Origin: Olsenella sp. oral taxon 807 | GTDB lineage: Bacteria > Actinomycetota > Coriobacteriia > Coriobacteriales > Atopobiaceae | NCBI RefSeq assembly: GCF_001189515.2 | Contig: NZ_CP012069.2 | Coordinates: forward strand, 1,984,001 to 2,048,000 | Direction of reading: 5' to 3' | Length of the DNA: 64,000 nucleotides | Part shown: positions 37,246 through 46,282 of the stretch, in pieces | Layout of the letters: the number at the start of each line of letters is the position of its first letter | Numbering within the stretch: the first letter of the stretch is position 1 | Notes under the pieces: generated by a model | The model's input: the letters and a program-made list of their open reading frames with translations, nothing else | What the model was told of the DNA's origin: nothing | Database searches by the model: none | Translations under genes and position numbers: made by a program

Positions 37246-39614
37246 CACCAGTAGTCGCCCGTCAGCTGAAAGCCGCTCGTCCAGGCCTCCACGTCAGGCG
37301 CAGAGGCGGACTTCGCGCCGCCAAGCCCAACGCCCATGAGGCCTCGCCACTCGCTATCGGTCATACGGTTGGCCGCCGGCTGGGCGAACTGGTAGAAGCT
37401 GTAGACAGGACCCGTGCAGACACGCAGCTGCCCGTCAACGGGTACGACCACATAGATGGTAGAGACCTTACCCGTGCCCAACTCGAGCACCTTGTCGTCA
37501 CCAGTGGCCACGTCTGTCACGAGCGCAGCGGGATACTCGTGGGTCTTGAGGTTCGTCCTGCCCGAATCCGCCTCGTTCACCTCCTGCCAGAAGTGCTCGA
37601 GCTGGACGCCAAAACCACGTATGAGTTCGTACTCATCGTCGGTCAACGCCTGCTCCGAGAGCTCCTTCTCAGAGATGGCCTGAAGTTGGCTCGAGAGCGA
37701 CACCAGGATGTCGAGCATACCAGCGTCGTCGTCTCCCAGCATCCCATAGCCCAAAAGGCCGTCCTTGGTTGCCTGCGTGAGCTTGGAGAGACGGTAGTAC
37801 AACGCTGGTTCCGGCTCCACGTAACCCCGATCGTCTCGCTTGTCGAAGTCCTGGCCACCCGCCTCGGCCATCGCCTGCTTGGCGTACAGGACCGTGTCGT
37901 GCTTGAGCTCAGTGTAGCTGCCAAGGTAGGTTTGGAGGTCCTTCTTACCCCACTCGGCAGAGCGCATGAAGTCGGGGTAGCCCTCTCCCTTGGCATCGAG
38001 GAGGGGATCGAGCGTGTAGAGCCAGCGCCCGTACAGGCTGCCCGAGGAGAGCTCGCCATCGGCATCCTTGGTCTCGTTGCGCAGGGCATCCATGCGCTCG
38101 GTATAGCCGTCGTAGTTTGTGGCGCCAGCGTCCCTAAGAAGGGCAAGCGCGGTGTCAGACCCCATCGCCGCAGGCACGTCGAGGGCATTGGGCAGCATAC
38201 GCCGCTCGCCCGAGGGACTCGTGCCCACCCGATCGTATATGAGCTGGGAGAAGATCCTCGCGTCGAGGGTAAAGCGCTGCCCGAGGAAGCGAAAGCCCTT
38301 GTCCTCGCTCTGTCCGTCGGCATCTGCAACCGAGTTGACCTGCGGTGCCCTCATCTGGGCGGTCAGATCGTGGTAGCGCTGCCACTCCGTGTCCTTGCCC
38401 GCAAGTGCACCAGCGCTCACATCGTCACCATAGACGGCCGTGGCAAGCGGATAGTACTCGTAGTAGCCGCAGTCATCAGCAGTACCCGCAAAGAAGCTCG
38501 TCACGGCATAGACGTGCGACCAGGAATCGAGGGCAGAGGTGTGCAGGGCGAGCGTCATGAGTAGGGCGCTCCTGTCGAGGTCCTCGTCTCGCTGGGTAAA
38601 GCCCATGCGGCCGTACCAGATCATCGCGCGAAAGTATGCCTCGAGCGTGGGGTCACCCTCGTAGTAGCCGCGAGGCTTGTACTGGCTGTAGTCCTCGTTA
38701 TCACCCGTGATGGTTGACTTCTCGCTTCCGGAGGCCGCGTTGATGCGTGACAGCTCGATTCGCGCGTCGCTCTCCACCGCCTGGGGCAGAGGGGCGGCAG
38801 GATCGAGCAGCGCCGAGCCCACCGCAAAGAACTCGACGTTGCGCCTCGCAGCAGCCTCCCATTCGCTGCCCGAGAGCGTCTGGAGCTGCCGCTCACTCTC
38901 TGCACAGAGCGCCTTTCCCACAGTCGCAAGCTCACCGGAGAGATAGCCTTTCTCGGTACTCTTCATGAGATGCTGGAAGTACAGGTGGTACGTGTGCATC
39001 ATCGAGTCGGTCGTGACAAAGTTGGGCAGGTAGTCGTAACGGTTCTTCTCATAGAGCTCAAAGAACTCGAAGCCCGCCGAACCCACCGTAACGGCAAAGC
39101 CGTTCTGCGCGAGGGTCTGCCTGAGAGCGGACGAGCCGCTAGACGTGAGCTCAAGCTGCTCTTGGTTGCAGCTGACATTGGAGAGGTCGGTACTCACGGT
39201 GTAGTCCCTGACGCTGGGAGCGGCGGGCTCCTGGTAGGCGGGGATGCCCGCAGCCAGAGAGGGTCGTGCAAGGGCCTGCACGGTTCTGCCCTCATAGCTG
39301 ACCTCGCTCGGCTGGTAGCTCGCATGTGTGGCGGTCCCTTCCGAGGTCGCGGCACCCATGCCACCAAACAGCCCCAGGGCACGGGCGACGCTTAGGCCAA
39401 CGACGAGGACAGCCACCACGCTCGTGACGATGGCGGCGATCCTGAGCTGCGTCTGGCGATGCGATGCAGACGATGTGCCCGCGTCAGTGGGACCGGGATT
39501 TGGAGTGAGGGCCCCCTGCTGAGCGGCCGTCGTAGGCACCTGCATGCGATGCCCACAGACCCCGCAGAACCGCACATCATCGTTCATCTTTGTACCGCAG
39601 TTTGGACAGAACAT
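37245..39614 (-). CDS. Zinc-ribbon DUF3160 domain protein
   Basis: Membrane protein of 789 residues. N-terminal zinc ribbon (CPNCGTKMNDDVRFCGVCG), a linker, one membrane helix near residues 58-82, then a long outside DUF3160 domain: NFVTTDSMMHTYHLYFQHLM, ESERQLQTL, FFAGTADDCGYYEYYPLATAVYG, FRFLGQRFTLDARIFSQLIYDRVG. The function of this family is unknown; members are extracellular in anaerobes. It is followed by the coupled membrane protein. It shares zinc ribbon plus helix plus outside domain design with the protein at 26.6 kb. Confidence 0.93.
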   Translation of the reverse strand: MFCPNCGTKMNDDVRFCGVCGHRMQVPTTAAQQGALTPNPGPTDAGTSSASHRQTQLRIAAIVTSVVAVLVVGLSVARALGLFGGMGAATSEGTATHASYQPSEVSYEGRTVQALARPSLAAGIPAYQEPAAPSVRDYTVSTDLSNVSCNQEQLELTSSGSSALRQTLAQNGFAVTVGSAGFEFFELYEKNRYDYLPNFVTTDSMMHTYHLYFQHLMKSTEKGYLSGELATVGKALCAESERQLQTLSGSEWEAAARRNVEFFAVGSALLDPAAPLPQAVESDARIELSRINAASGSEKSTITGDNEDYSQYKPRGYYEGDPTLEAYFRAMIWYGRMGFTQRDEDLDRSALLMTLALHTSALDSWSHVYAVTSFFAGTADDCGYYEYYPLATAVYGDDVSAGALAGKDTEWQRYHDLTAQMRAPQVNSVADADGQSEDKGFRFLGQRFTLDARIFSQLIYDRVGTSPSGERRMLPNALDVPAAMGSDTALALLRDAGATNYDGYTERMDALRNETKDADGELSSGSLYGRWLYTLDPLLDAKGEGYPDFMRSAEWGKKDLQTYLGSYTELKHDTVLYAKQAMAEAGGQDFDKRDDRGYVEPEPALYYRLSKLTQATKDGLLGYGMLGDDDAGMLDILVSLSSQLQAISEKELSEQALTDDEYELIRGFGVQLEHFWQEVNEADSGRTNLKTHEYPAALVTDVATGDDKVLELGTGKVSTIYVVVPVDGQLRVCTGPVYSFYQFAQPAANRMTDSEWRGLMGVGLGGAKSASAPDVEAWTSGFQLTGDYW

Positions 39615-40036
39615 GGCACCTCTCCCTTCAGGGCTCGTGGGTCACGTCGTGGGATATTGTGGGACCTGCTTTTCAGTATAGCCACAGAGCAGCTGAGGTG
39701 GGCTGACACGCACGAAACGGTGCCTTTCGTTTCCGATGGGAGTATGAGCGGCGAGCGACGTGAGCGAGGGGGGCGCGACGTAAGCGGGGGGCGACCGAGC
39801 GTCACCTTGACGTGTCCCCTGCCGTTGTACCGACGACAAAAAACGGGCGGCCCGAAGACCGCCCGCCCACACATATGCCTACTGCCCTGAGGGCATCACG
39901 TAACCTTTGGATCCATCCCCTTAGAATCGATCGCCTTCCCGGGAAGTGGGATATACCAAACAATATAAACGGTGCACAGGAGCTTATGCCATACTCTCAG
40001 CTCAACGAAAAGTAAGCAGCGCCCCTACCTCCACGT
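39615..40036. other. Intergenic, contains a minus-strand terminator
   Basis: No gene is supported. It holds the DUF3160 upstream region and the terminator listed separately; the left border of the accessory island lies within it. Confidence 0.5.
39838..39865 (-). terminator. Rho-independent terminator at left end of accessory island
   Basis: On the minus strand CGGGCGG / CCGCCCG closes an 8-nt loop and is followed by TTTTTT. It would stop transcripts coming leftward from the island before the DUF3160 promoter. Confidence 0.85.
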
Positions 40037-40319
40037 ACCTGTGCCGGTTCATCCGTCTGTCTACCTAAAGACTTTTGCGGCGCTTGTGCAGCTCAACATG
40101 GCCTTTATCTACCACGGCCTACCACATGGAGACGGGACTCGCAACGCCAGGTACGCGGACCTGAAAATCCGGCTCCTCACTGTACATTGGCATCACCCCC
40201 CGCATCGGCCGCTCATCGTGCGGCTCCCTCTGTTGCCTATGATTTTACCCGAAAGTAATCTGGCGGACATGACGTTGTAATCATGTGCCGCGAACGGTCG
40301 GAAATCGCCGCGAACGGTC
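40037..40319 (+). repeat. Dispersed repeat R, copy 1
   Basis: Diverged copy of a roughly 280-bp element also at 46689 and 50781, same orientation. Shared landmarks in order: CATCCGTCTGTCT, ACATGGCC, TACCA.GGC, CTGTACATTGGCATCACC, CGGCTCCCT, GATTTTACCC, and a terminal pair CGCGAACGGTC...GAACGGTC. Copy 1 lies downstream of the bacteriocin operon and 34 nt from an IS5 remnant. The ends show no transposase. Confidence 0.8.
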
Positions 40320-40352
40320 AACAAGACTCATTGACGACTCTCGCCCCTCCAT

Positions 40353-40619
40353 TTATTCAAAACAACTTGACAGAACACACACGAAGTCACGGACCGAGAG
40401 CGAGTCGTGGCAGGCGTCCTCGTCGGAGAGGCCCGGCCAGCACCGAGCGAGACGCATCCCGGGCAGCGTCTCGGCAGGCCAAAACTGCCTGCTGCGCCTG
40501 CCCGCTGTCAGCCTCAGCGGTCCCGCCAAGGCGAGCAGGTCGGCCCAGGGCACGATGGAACCCGTCTGGTCGAGGAATTCGGCCCTCCCGCCACCCACCC
40601 ATCCCAATCCCTCTATCAT
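40353..40619 (-). pseudogene. IS5-family transposase, N-terminal remnant
   Basis: The frame encodes 88 residues matching the N-terminal region of IS5-type transposases: AEFLDQTGSIVPWADLLALAG, GRRSRQFWPAETLPGMRL, WPGLSDEDACHDSLSVRDFV. The DDE catalytic domain (about 230 more residues) is missing. Repeat R copy 1 begins just beyond its stop, suggesting that recombination or insertion removed the rest. Confidence 0.7.
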
Positions 40620-40822
40620 AGCACAAAAAAGGTTTCCAACTGCGGATATGCCACTTCCGCCCGTGTCCCTCGGCCATCTGGGCGCGAGTCGCCCAGTGTG
40701 TCCGAGGGGCGACCCCAAACCCATCCGTCAGCCTGATTTGCTCCGTATCTCCTTAACCACCTCCACACGGGAGGTGCAATAACCACCTGAAACCACCCCC
40801 AGCTAAAAACCCGCGAGGGGCC

Positions 40823-41554
40823 TTATTGAATGTCTCTTCGCCCCTCCACGACCCCTGCCACGATTAAGACTAGAAAAATAAAGCCTACTCCAACGAGAAA
40901 CTCCATCGAGCCATGGCGTAGTGGTAGCAGCGTTATGCCCATTAAGCCAGCCGATGGCAGAAAATATGTAGGTAGTTCAGCCGCAGCCAACCCTCCCGGA
41001 AAAAACCAGAAGAGCACTACCAAGCTGACAACAGAGGTGACAGTGCTGCGAGTGAGCACTGCAAGGCCCGCTCCCAACGCGGAGGCAAGCAAGGCTGAAA
41101 GGCTGGAGGTTAGTACCATGGCAGCGCTCGTAATCAAACGAGCAGAAGTAGCAGTGGGGAAACCTGCCAATAGTATGTGTGCCACTACTGAACATACAGT
41201 GGCGACACACATACTTGGGAGACCAACACCACTGACTATAGCGAGTACAGATCTACACCTCTGAGGGAAAAGCCATGCATAAACTGTATGAGCGCCTGAG
41301 GCCCAATTACGACCTGTAACGAGGGATGCTCCGACAGCGAACATAAACAGTTCGAAGCTCCATGCCATAAACGAACTCTCTATGAGAGAGAGCCAAGCCA
41401 CCTGCGCGTGCTCCCCGGGGGCTGGAGTTGTAAGTATCTCTGCATACAAGACTGTAAGGCACAGAACGAGTACCGAAGCACCTACTATACTGAGCCACCA
41501 TCCCCTGTCTACGAGTGTACGACGTATCCAGTAGCAAACTTCTTGTATTATCAA
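40823..41554 (-). CDS. ABC transporter permease of bacteriocin cluster
   Basis: Integral membrane protein of 243 residues with about six helices (around 18-38, 58-78, 105-130, 140-165, 172-192, 218-238). It matches ABC-2-type permeases in layout, with no sequence motif of its own. It is last in the bacteriocin operon and pairs with the ATPase upstream, probably for export or self-protection. A weak CCCGCGAGGG stem with T5 follows the stop. Base composition is clearly more A+T-rich than the chromosome around it. Confidence 0.8.
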   Translation of the reverse strand: MIIQEVCYWIRRTLVDRGWWLSIVGASVLVLCLTVLYAEILTTPAPGEHAQVAWLSLIESSFMAWSFELFMFAVGASLVTGRNWASGAHTVYAWLFPQRCRSVLAIVSGVGLPSMCVATVCSVVAHILLAGFPTATSARLITSAAMVLTSSLSALLASALGAGLAVLTRSTVTSVVSLVVLFWFFPGGLAAAELPTYFLPSAGLMGITLLPLRHGSMEFLVGVGFIFLVLIVAGVVEGRRDIQ

Positions 41555-41599
41555 GTACTTCTCCTATCTGCGTATGCCACGAGGGCCCCAACTAAGAAA

Positions 41600-42511
41600 C
41601 TACGTAGATGCACTAGAGCGCAGACTAGTGTGTGCGGAAGTCAGCTCGAAATACGCCTCTTCCAAAGACTGTTCTTCCATGGAGAGGTGCTCGATCACGA
41701 GGGCGTTATTGGTACACAGGCGACTAATCTCGGCGCATGGCATGTGTTCTAGAAGGAGATCTTCCCCTGAATTTTGATAGACGTAGCCGGCCACATCGAG
41801 CAGTGACTGAAGACGCAGGCGGTCATCCAAGGCCACCCGGACACGCGTAGCTGTATTCCCTGCTACTAGCCCAGCCGCAGTTCCTTCATAGAGGATGCGA
41901 CCTGATCCAAGAACAATCAGGTCATCACTGATGTGCGCAAGTTCTGAAACCACATGCGAGGCAAACAGTATACAGGTATTATTGGCGTCTGCCCACTCAC
42001 GTAACAACGTGGTTAGAGCCCTTGCCGTGTTTGGGTCTAACCCGTTGAGCGGCTCGTCTAGGACAAGGACGCTTGGAGAGGGCAGAAACGCCAATGCCAG
42101 CATCACACGCCGTTGTGAGCCCAGACTCAACTTTGAGAACCGCTGCCCGAGCACCGGAGCAAGTCCAAATAATTCCACGGTCTCTTCGAGTGTTCGTCGA
42201 TCCGCTCCGACACAGCGGGCTGTTTCCCGCAGGTAGAAAGAGACCGGTGCCTGTGAAGGAATCCCAGAGTTTGCCATCAAGATCCCAACTCGACGGGAAA
42301 TCTCCCGCTGGCTGGTTGGTGGGCTTCCATCAACCAGCACAGTACCCGATGTAGGTCTAGCGAAGCCAACTACGAGCTTTAATAGCGTGCTTTTGCCTGC
42401 TGCGTTGGGGCCAACCAGTCCAGTAACCCGTCCCACGTGGGACGTGAAGCTGATATCTGTTAATGCGACCAGTGCGCCGTAACGCTTTGATACACCACGA
42501 AACTCAATCAC
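41600..42511 (-). CDS. ABC transporter ATP-binding protein of bacteriocin cluster
   Basis: ATPase of 303 residues. Walker A GPNAAGKST, signature region KLSLGSQRRVMLAL (variant of LSGGQ), Walker B SVLVLDEPLNGLDPN and the switch His in FASHVVSEL. The tail after residue 215 is typical of ATPases paired with ABC-2 permeases. The GTG start (VIEFRGVSKRYG) has GGAGG 6 nt upstream and overlaps the preceding gene by 8 nt. The frame start at 42571 is rejected. Confidence 0.9.
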   Translation of the reverse strand: MIEFRGVSKRYGALVALTDISFTSHVGRVTGLVGPNAAGKSTLLKLVVGFARPTSGTVLVDGSPPTSQREISRRVGILMANSGIPSQAPVSFYLRETARCVGADRRTLEETVELFGLAPVLGQRFSKLSLGSQRRVMLALAFLPSPSVLVLDEPLNGLDPNTARALTTLLREWADANNTCILFASHVVSELAHISDDLIVLGSGRILYEGTAAGLVAGNTATRVRVALDDRLRLQSLLDVAGYVYQNSGEDLLLEHMPCAEISRLCTNNALVIEHLSMEEQSLEEAYFELTSAHTSLRSSAST

Positions 42512-43133
42512 GGTGAGCCTCCATGGCCAGGGAAATGGTATCGGATACGTGGAGCCCTGCCGGAGGGTCATGGGCTATCATGACGATGGTACGTCCGTTC
42601 GCCGCCCACCCGTTCAGGTCCGCTGCCATCTGCCCTACCCCATCCGCGTCGACGGCGTTGAAGGGCTCGTCAGCCAGCAGAATGGGTCGAGGGGCAACGG
42701 TCGAGAGGGCCCACCAGGAGCGCTGCTGGTTTCCCGAGGAGAGCTCTGAGCAGGGGGCATCGATCCACGCGCTCAGCTGGTAGTCCCCCAACCTGCGCTC
42801 AATGTGCTCCCGTGGCAGCCCTAGGCTGATATGGGCCAACTCCACGTGGTCTCGAAGGGTAAGCGAGGAGATCAGTGCCGGTCTGCTCGTGACGACGCTT
42901 CGGAGCCCACGTGCCTCATCGGACGCTGCGGGATGACCCCCGAGGAACACGCTTCCCGCGATGGGCTCCAGCTGACCGGCAAGCGCCAGCATGAGCGTGG
43001 ACTTGCCGCTGCCGTTGGGACCGCTCAACAAATGCAGGCCGGCGCCGAGTTGCGCGGAGAGGTGCCGTATCACCGGCCGGTCCAGCTGGTAGCCGAGCGT
43101 GAGGTCAGAGACGCGGATGCTGGCGCCAGTCAT
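42504..43133 (-). CDS. Second ABC ATP-binding protein of bacteriocin cluster
   Basis: Short ATPase of 209 residues: Walker A GPNGSGKST, signature ELSSGNQQRSWWAL, Walker B PILLADEPFNAVD, switch His in MIAHD. No extra C-terminal domain. Its stop overlaps the next ATPase and its start overlaps the 524-residue membrane protein by 4 nt, so the two probably form a transporter. In known circular-bacteriocin clusters an ATPase beside a large membrane protein acts in maturation or secretion. Confidence 0.88.
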   Translation of the reverse strand: MTGASIRVSDLTLGYQLDRPVIRHLSAQLGAGLHLLSGPNGSGKSTLMLALAGQLEPIAGSVFLGGHPAASDEARGLRSVVTSRPALISSLTLRDHVELAHISLGLPREHIERRLGDYQLSAWIDAPCSELSSGNQQRSWWALSTVAPRPILLADEPFNAVDADGVGQMAADLNGWAANGRTIVMIAHDPPAGLHVSDTISLAMEAHRD

Positions 43134-44704
43134 CGCGGACGCACCCCCATGAGTCGGCGTCGCATCAGGCCCCCGAGCGTCACGGTACCTACGACTGCCA
43201 GCGCCACCAGGATCGGCGCCGCGGCAACGCCGGGAAGCGCGAGCAGGGACATGACCCCGGCCGTCACCACCCCGCTCGCCACGCCGCCCAAGACACCGGC
43301 CTCCGTCGTGCCGTCAGAGTGAGTGGTGTGTGCGACGTCGAGCAGGTCTGCCGCAAGCGCGCCGGCCGCGACGACGTAACATCCCGCACCAAAGCCGATG
43401 GCAAAGGGGAGGTCCGCCGCCAGCCACGCACCGGCACATACCATCGGCAGCACGGGAAGCAGCATGGCCAGGAGGGTCCCGCCCATGAAGCGTGAGACGG
43501 CGCGCGAGCGAGGCATGCCTAGGTCGACCAGCCACCTTAGCGTCTCCAGCCAGACGCTAAACCCCTGGGCCGACGTGTGGGAGACCCCCAGCGTCAGCGT
43601 GAAGGTCACCACGGCCCCGCAAAGGGCGAAGCGCTCCCATCCGCTCAGAGCCACCCGCCCCGCCACGTCGAGCCCCAGCAGCGCACCCATGCAGAGCGCC
43701 CCCAGGCGAAGGCCGAGCCGACTTTGGAGCCTGCTGGCGACCGCCGCTCGGCTGCCGTCCCAGAGCATGGCAGCCAGGCGTGCGGACAACAAGCCCTGCG
43801 GTGTGAGGCGTCTCCCCTCCGTCCCGAGGCGCCGATACCGAACTCGCAGGCTGCCCGGGATCGCGTACGGGCAGGCCGTGATCCCGGCGAGCCGCCATAG
43901 GACGAGGCCGACCCCCGCCGCACCCAGTGCGATGCCTGCGGCAGCGAGCGCCAAAGCCGCACTCGCCAACGTGGCGTCCGCCGCCGCGAGTACCGTGACC
44001 ACGAGCTCCTCGGAAAGGCTCGCGGACCGGATCATGCCCTGAAGCCAGCGAGCGCCCATGAGACCCAGCCCGAGCAGGAGCAAAGCCGCGACGACTTCCA
44101 GCCACACGTGGCCTAGCGCGGCCCTTCTTGCCGGGGAGGCCAGCCTGCCCGTCAGGACTGCCGTGCCTGCGGCTGCCTCCACGACCGCCAATACGGCTGG
44201 AAGCGCCAGGACCGGCCAAGGCAGGGGGCGCACGTCGAACACGCAGCCGAGCGCCAGCAGCGTGAGGACCAAAAATCGCGTCACGGACTTCCGCACGATG
44301 GGACCCATCCCACGATGAACTAGCAGGGAGAGCGGGTGGAGGCCGGCGGCGGCCAGGTGCGAGGCGTCGCTCGACAACAAGACATTCGAGACGCTCGAGC
44401 CAAGGCCGGAAGACCCTATGCCCACCAGCGCACTGATTGCGCCGATGGCCAGGAGCAGGCCCAGCCCACGAGTGCGCTCGACGGAGAGGGACCAGAGCGT
44501 GGCACCAAAGGCGTAGCCAGCGCCGAAGACGAGGACGCCTGCGGATACTATTGCGGGGGCAAGGGCGACGGCGCCAATCCGCGTGAGGACGAACCACGGA
44601 GGCTCTACGCGGTTGCGGCGGGCCCATTGGGCCAAGTTGAGCCCGATGAGATAGCGAACTGACTGGCAGAGGCTGGGGCCACAGGGTCTCGCAGGATAGC
44701 TCAT
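43130..44704 (-). CDS. Large polytopic membrane protein of bacteriocin cluster
   Basis: Protein of 524 residues with at least ten hydrophobic segments and short loops. No catalytic motif is visible. Position and size resemble the large membrane protein (CirB/As-48B type) of circular-bacteriocin clusters, which is needed for peptide maturation and export. Unlike the two flanking ends of the operon this gene is very GC-rich, so the operon is a mosaic. It overlaps genes on both sides by 4 nt. Confidence 0.8.
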   Translation of the reverse strand: MSYPARPCGPSLCQSVRYLIGLNLAQWARRNRVEPPWFVLTRIGAVALAPAIVSAGVLVFGAGYAFGATLWSLSVERTRGLGLLLAIGAISALVGIGSSGLGSSVSNVLLSSDASHLAAAGLHPLSLLVHRGMGPIVRKSVTRFLVLTLLALGCVFDVRPLPWPVLALPAVLAVVEAAAGTAVLTGRLASPARRAALGHVWLEVVAALLLLGLGLMGARWLQGMIRSASLSEELVVTVLAAADATLASAALALAAAGIALGAAGVGLVLWRLAGITACPYAIPGSLRVRYRRLGTEGRRLTPQGLLSARLAAMLWDGSRAAVASRLQSRLGLRLGALCMGALLGLDVAGRVALSGWERFALCGAVVTFTLTLGVSHTSAQGFSVWLETLRWLVDLGMPRSRAVSRFMGGTLLAMLLPVLPMVCAGAWLAADLPFAIGFGAGCYVVAAGALAADLLDVAHTTHSDGTTEAGVLGGVASGVVTAGVMSLLALPGVAAAPILVALAVVGTVTLGGLMRRRLMGVRPR

Positions 44705-45090
44705 GAGCTGCGCCCGCCACTCTCAAGCAATCGGACGACGGCAAGCAGCAGGAACAGAATAACCGCAAACCACAGGAGGTCACCCCATCCGAGCGGCCTG
44801 AAGAGAGCGACCCCGAAAACAGTGACCATCGTTGAGATGCCGGCGAGTGCCAGATGGGCAACCAGGGGTACGTACCTCGCCCAAATTAAGGTAGTCACCC
44901 ATAGCAAGGCCAGCAGGCCGCAGATTGCGGCAAAGCCCCGCCACCAGGGCTGCAGGCGTGCGATCGCCACGTCACCGGAGGTCACGAGGGCGCCTGCGAC
45001 GGCAATGGCCAGAAGGCAGGCGACCGCCGCCGCACCCAGAAGGGAGGAGAGCCTATGCGCGATGTCTGAAACTCGAGACGCCCTGCTCAT
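44701..45090 (-). CDS. Small membrane protein, candidate immunity or maturation factor
   Basis: Protein of 129 residues with four predicted helices (around 18-40, 50-72, 76-96, 99-120). No known family recognised. Circular-bacteriocin clusters usually carry one small hydrophobic immunity protein; this gene, and the 188-residue gene before it, are the candidates. The ATG lies in a TCATGA overlap with the upstream gene and has GGAGG 8 nt upstream. Confidence 0.72.
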   Translation of the reverse strand: MSRASRVSDIAHRLSSLLGAAAVACLLAIAVAGALVTSGDVAIARLQPWWRGFAAICGLLALLWVTTLIWARYVPLVAHLALAGISTMVTVFGVALFRPLGWGDLLWFAVILFLLLAVVRLLESGGRSS

Positions 45091-45653
45091 GAGCCGAACC
45101 TCCAACGGCCCAAGGCGGCCAGCCCCATCAACATGAAGCAGACCGAGTAGATCAGAAGCAAGAGTGCGGGTTTAACCGCTTTTACTTGTGGATGTGCCGT
45201 AAGAACTGCAATCACTGGCACAGGCAATAGGGCGGGCCATGGGGCAGCATCGACGACACTATATGACGTGGCGGGTAAAGATACCGCAAAGGAAAGCAGC
45301 GTGAGAACCGTTAAGTCTGTTATGCGCAGGCGCGGCAATGCTGGCATGTGATGACGTAGAGAACGCAAGACAATACCCTCCAGAGAGCGGAGAAGAAGGT
45401 ATCCAACAAAGAAGCCTAGGGACAAGAGGGTCACGGCAGACTGGATGGCGAGACCCTGATACTCGGGTTCAATATCTCGAATTTGGGGCTCGGATGCCAA
45501 TAGGAAAGCTCGCCTCCTGAAAGCCATATAGGTTAGGAAAGCCAAGAGGAGTATGAATACAAAGCCTATGAGTCGAAGGGGTGGAGATTTATGGCGTGAT
45601 CGCACTACCTTTTCTTCAGGCAAATTAGGTATGTGCTGTGTGTTACCGCTCAT
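45087..45653 (-). CDS. Membrane protein of bacteriocin cluster
   Basis: Protein of 188 residues, basic N-terminus then about five membrane helices (around 27-45, 70-90, 115-135, 140-155, 160-180). No catalytic motif. Its start overlaps the SpoIIM-like gene by 4 nt and its stop overlaps the next gene by 4 nt, so it is part of the same translationally coupled operon. A+T-rich compared with the chromosome. Role unknown. Confidence 0.75.
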   Translation of the reverse strand: MSGNTQHIPNLPEEKVVRSRHKSPPLRLIGFVFILLLAFLTYMAFRRRAFLLASEPQIRDIEPEYQGLAIQSAVTLLSLGFFVGYLLLRSLEGIVLRSLRHHMPALPRLRITDLTVLTLLSFAVSLPATSYSVVDAAPWPALLPVPVIAVLTAHPQVKAVKPALLLLIYSVCFMLMGLAALGRWRFGS

Positions 45654-46282
45654 CGAGGGAGCCCTCCAGCAACTTCTAGAACTGCTCCGATTAGGAGCAA
45701 TACGAGAGATGAAAACAATAGTGGAATAGTGCGACGCATTGCATCTAGGTAATTAGTCACTCTCGTTTTCCAACGATGCTTCAGAGACTGGTTTACTACA
45801 GGCACCATTGCTGCCGTAGTGACTGGTAGTAATCCCGCCCAGGTAGCGGCGATCAAACCTAGCGCCTCAAATATGAAATAAGGAACGAGAAGATCGACGG
45901 CCCCATTGAACCCCAGACTGACTACCGCTGCATGTATAGCAGCGCCACTGAAGAGACCCAATATGATTGTCTGGACTATACTGACTGAACCGAGCAGGAG
46001 TACTCCGGAATAGATTGAAATCGCAGCGGTTGCATTGTTTAGGAAGATTGGGAATACTTGCGACCATGGCTGGTACTGCGTATCCCTAGGTACTACGGGT
46101 AAAGTTAACCCGCTGGAGGCACCTATGCTCATGACACCTAACCATAATAGTGTTGCGAATATAGCACTGACGACCTCAGGACGAGAGGCGTAGGCAACTC
46201 TCTGGCGGGTGACGTTGGAAGAAGGATCCACAGATACCTCGCAGCGGGAAACAAAAGGTTTCCGGAAGTAGAGTCCAATCAA
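45650..46282 (-). CDS. SpoIIM/DUF95-like membrane protein
   Basis: Protein of 210 residues with about five helices. It looks like the DUF95/SpoIIM-type protein present in almost all circular-bacteriocin clusters (CirC/As-48C type): hydrophobic NNATAAISIYSGVLLLGSVS, then FNGAVDLLVPYFIFEALGLIAA and ending in a helix near 185-205. That pattern (ligand loop N..A, then polar/aromatic PYFIFE) is how I recognise it. It overlaps the precursor gene by 4 nt. The family's role in circularisation or immunity is not settled. Confidence 0.75.
   Translation of the reverse strand: MIGLYFRKPFVSRCEVSVDPSSNVTRQRVAYASRPEVVSAIFATLLWLGVMSIGASSGLTLPVVPRDTQYQPWSQVFPIFLNNATAAISIYSGVLLLGSVSIVQTIILGLFSGAAIHAAVVSLGFNGAVDLLVPYFIFEALGLIAATWAGLLPVTTAAMVPVVNQSLKHRWKTRVTNYLDAMRRTIPLLFSSLVLLLIGAVLEVAGGLPR

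Noticed and set aside
43557-44861. Second long minus-strand frame inside the bacteriocin membrane gene
   Set aside because: Arg/Ser/Pro-rich shadow; the 524-residue frame has clear membrane helices and coupled ends.
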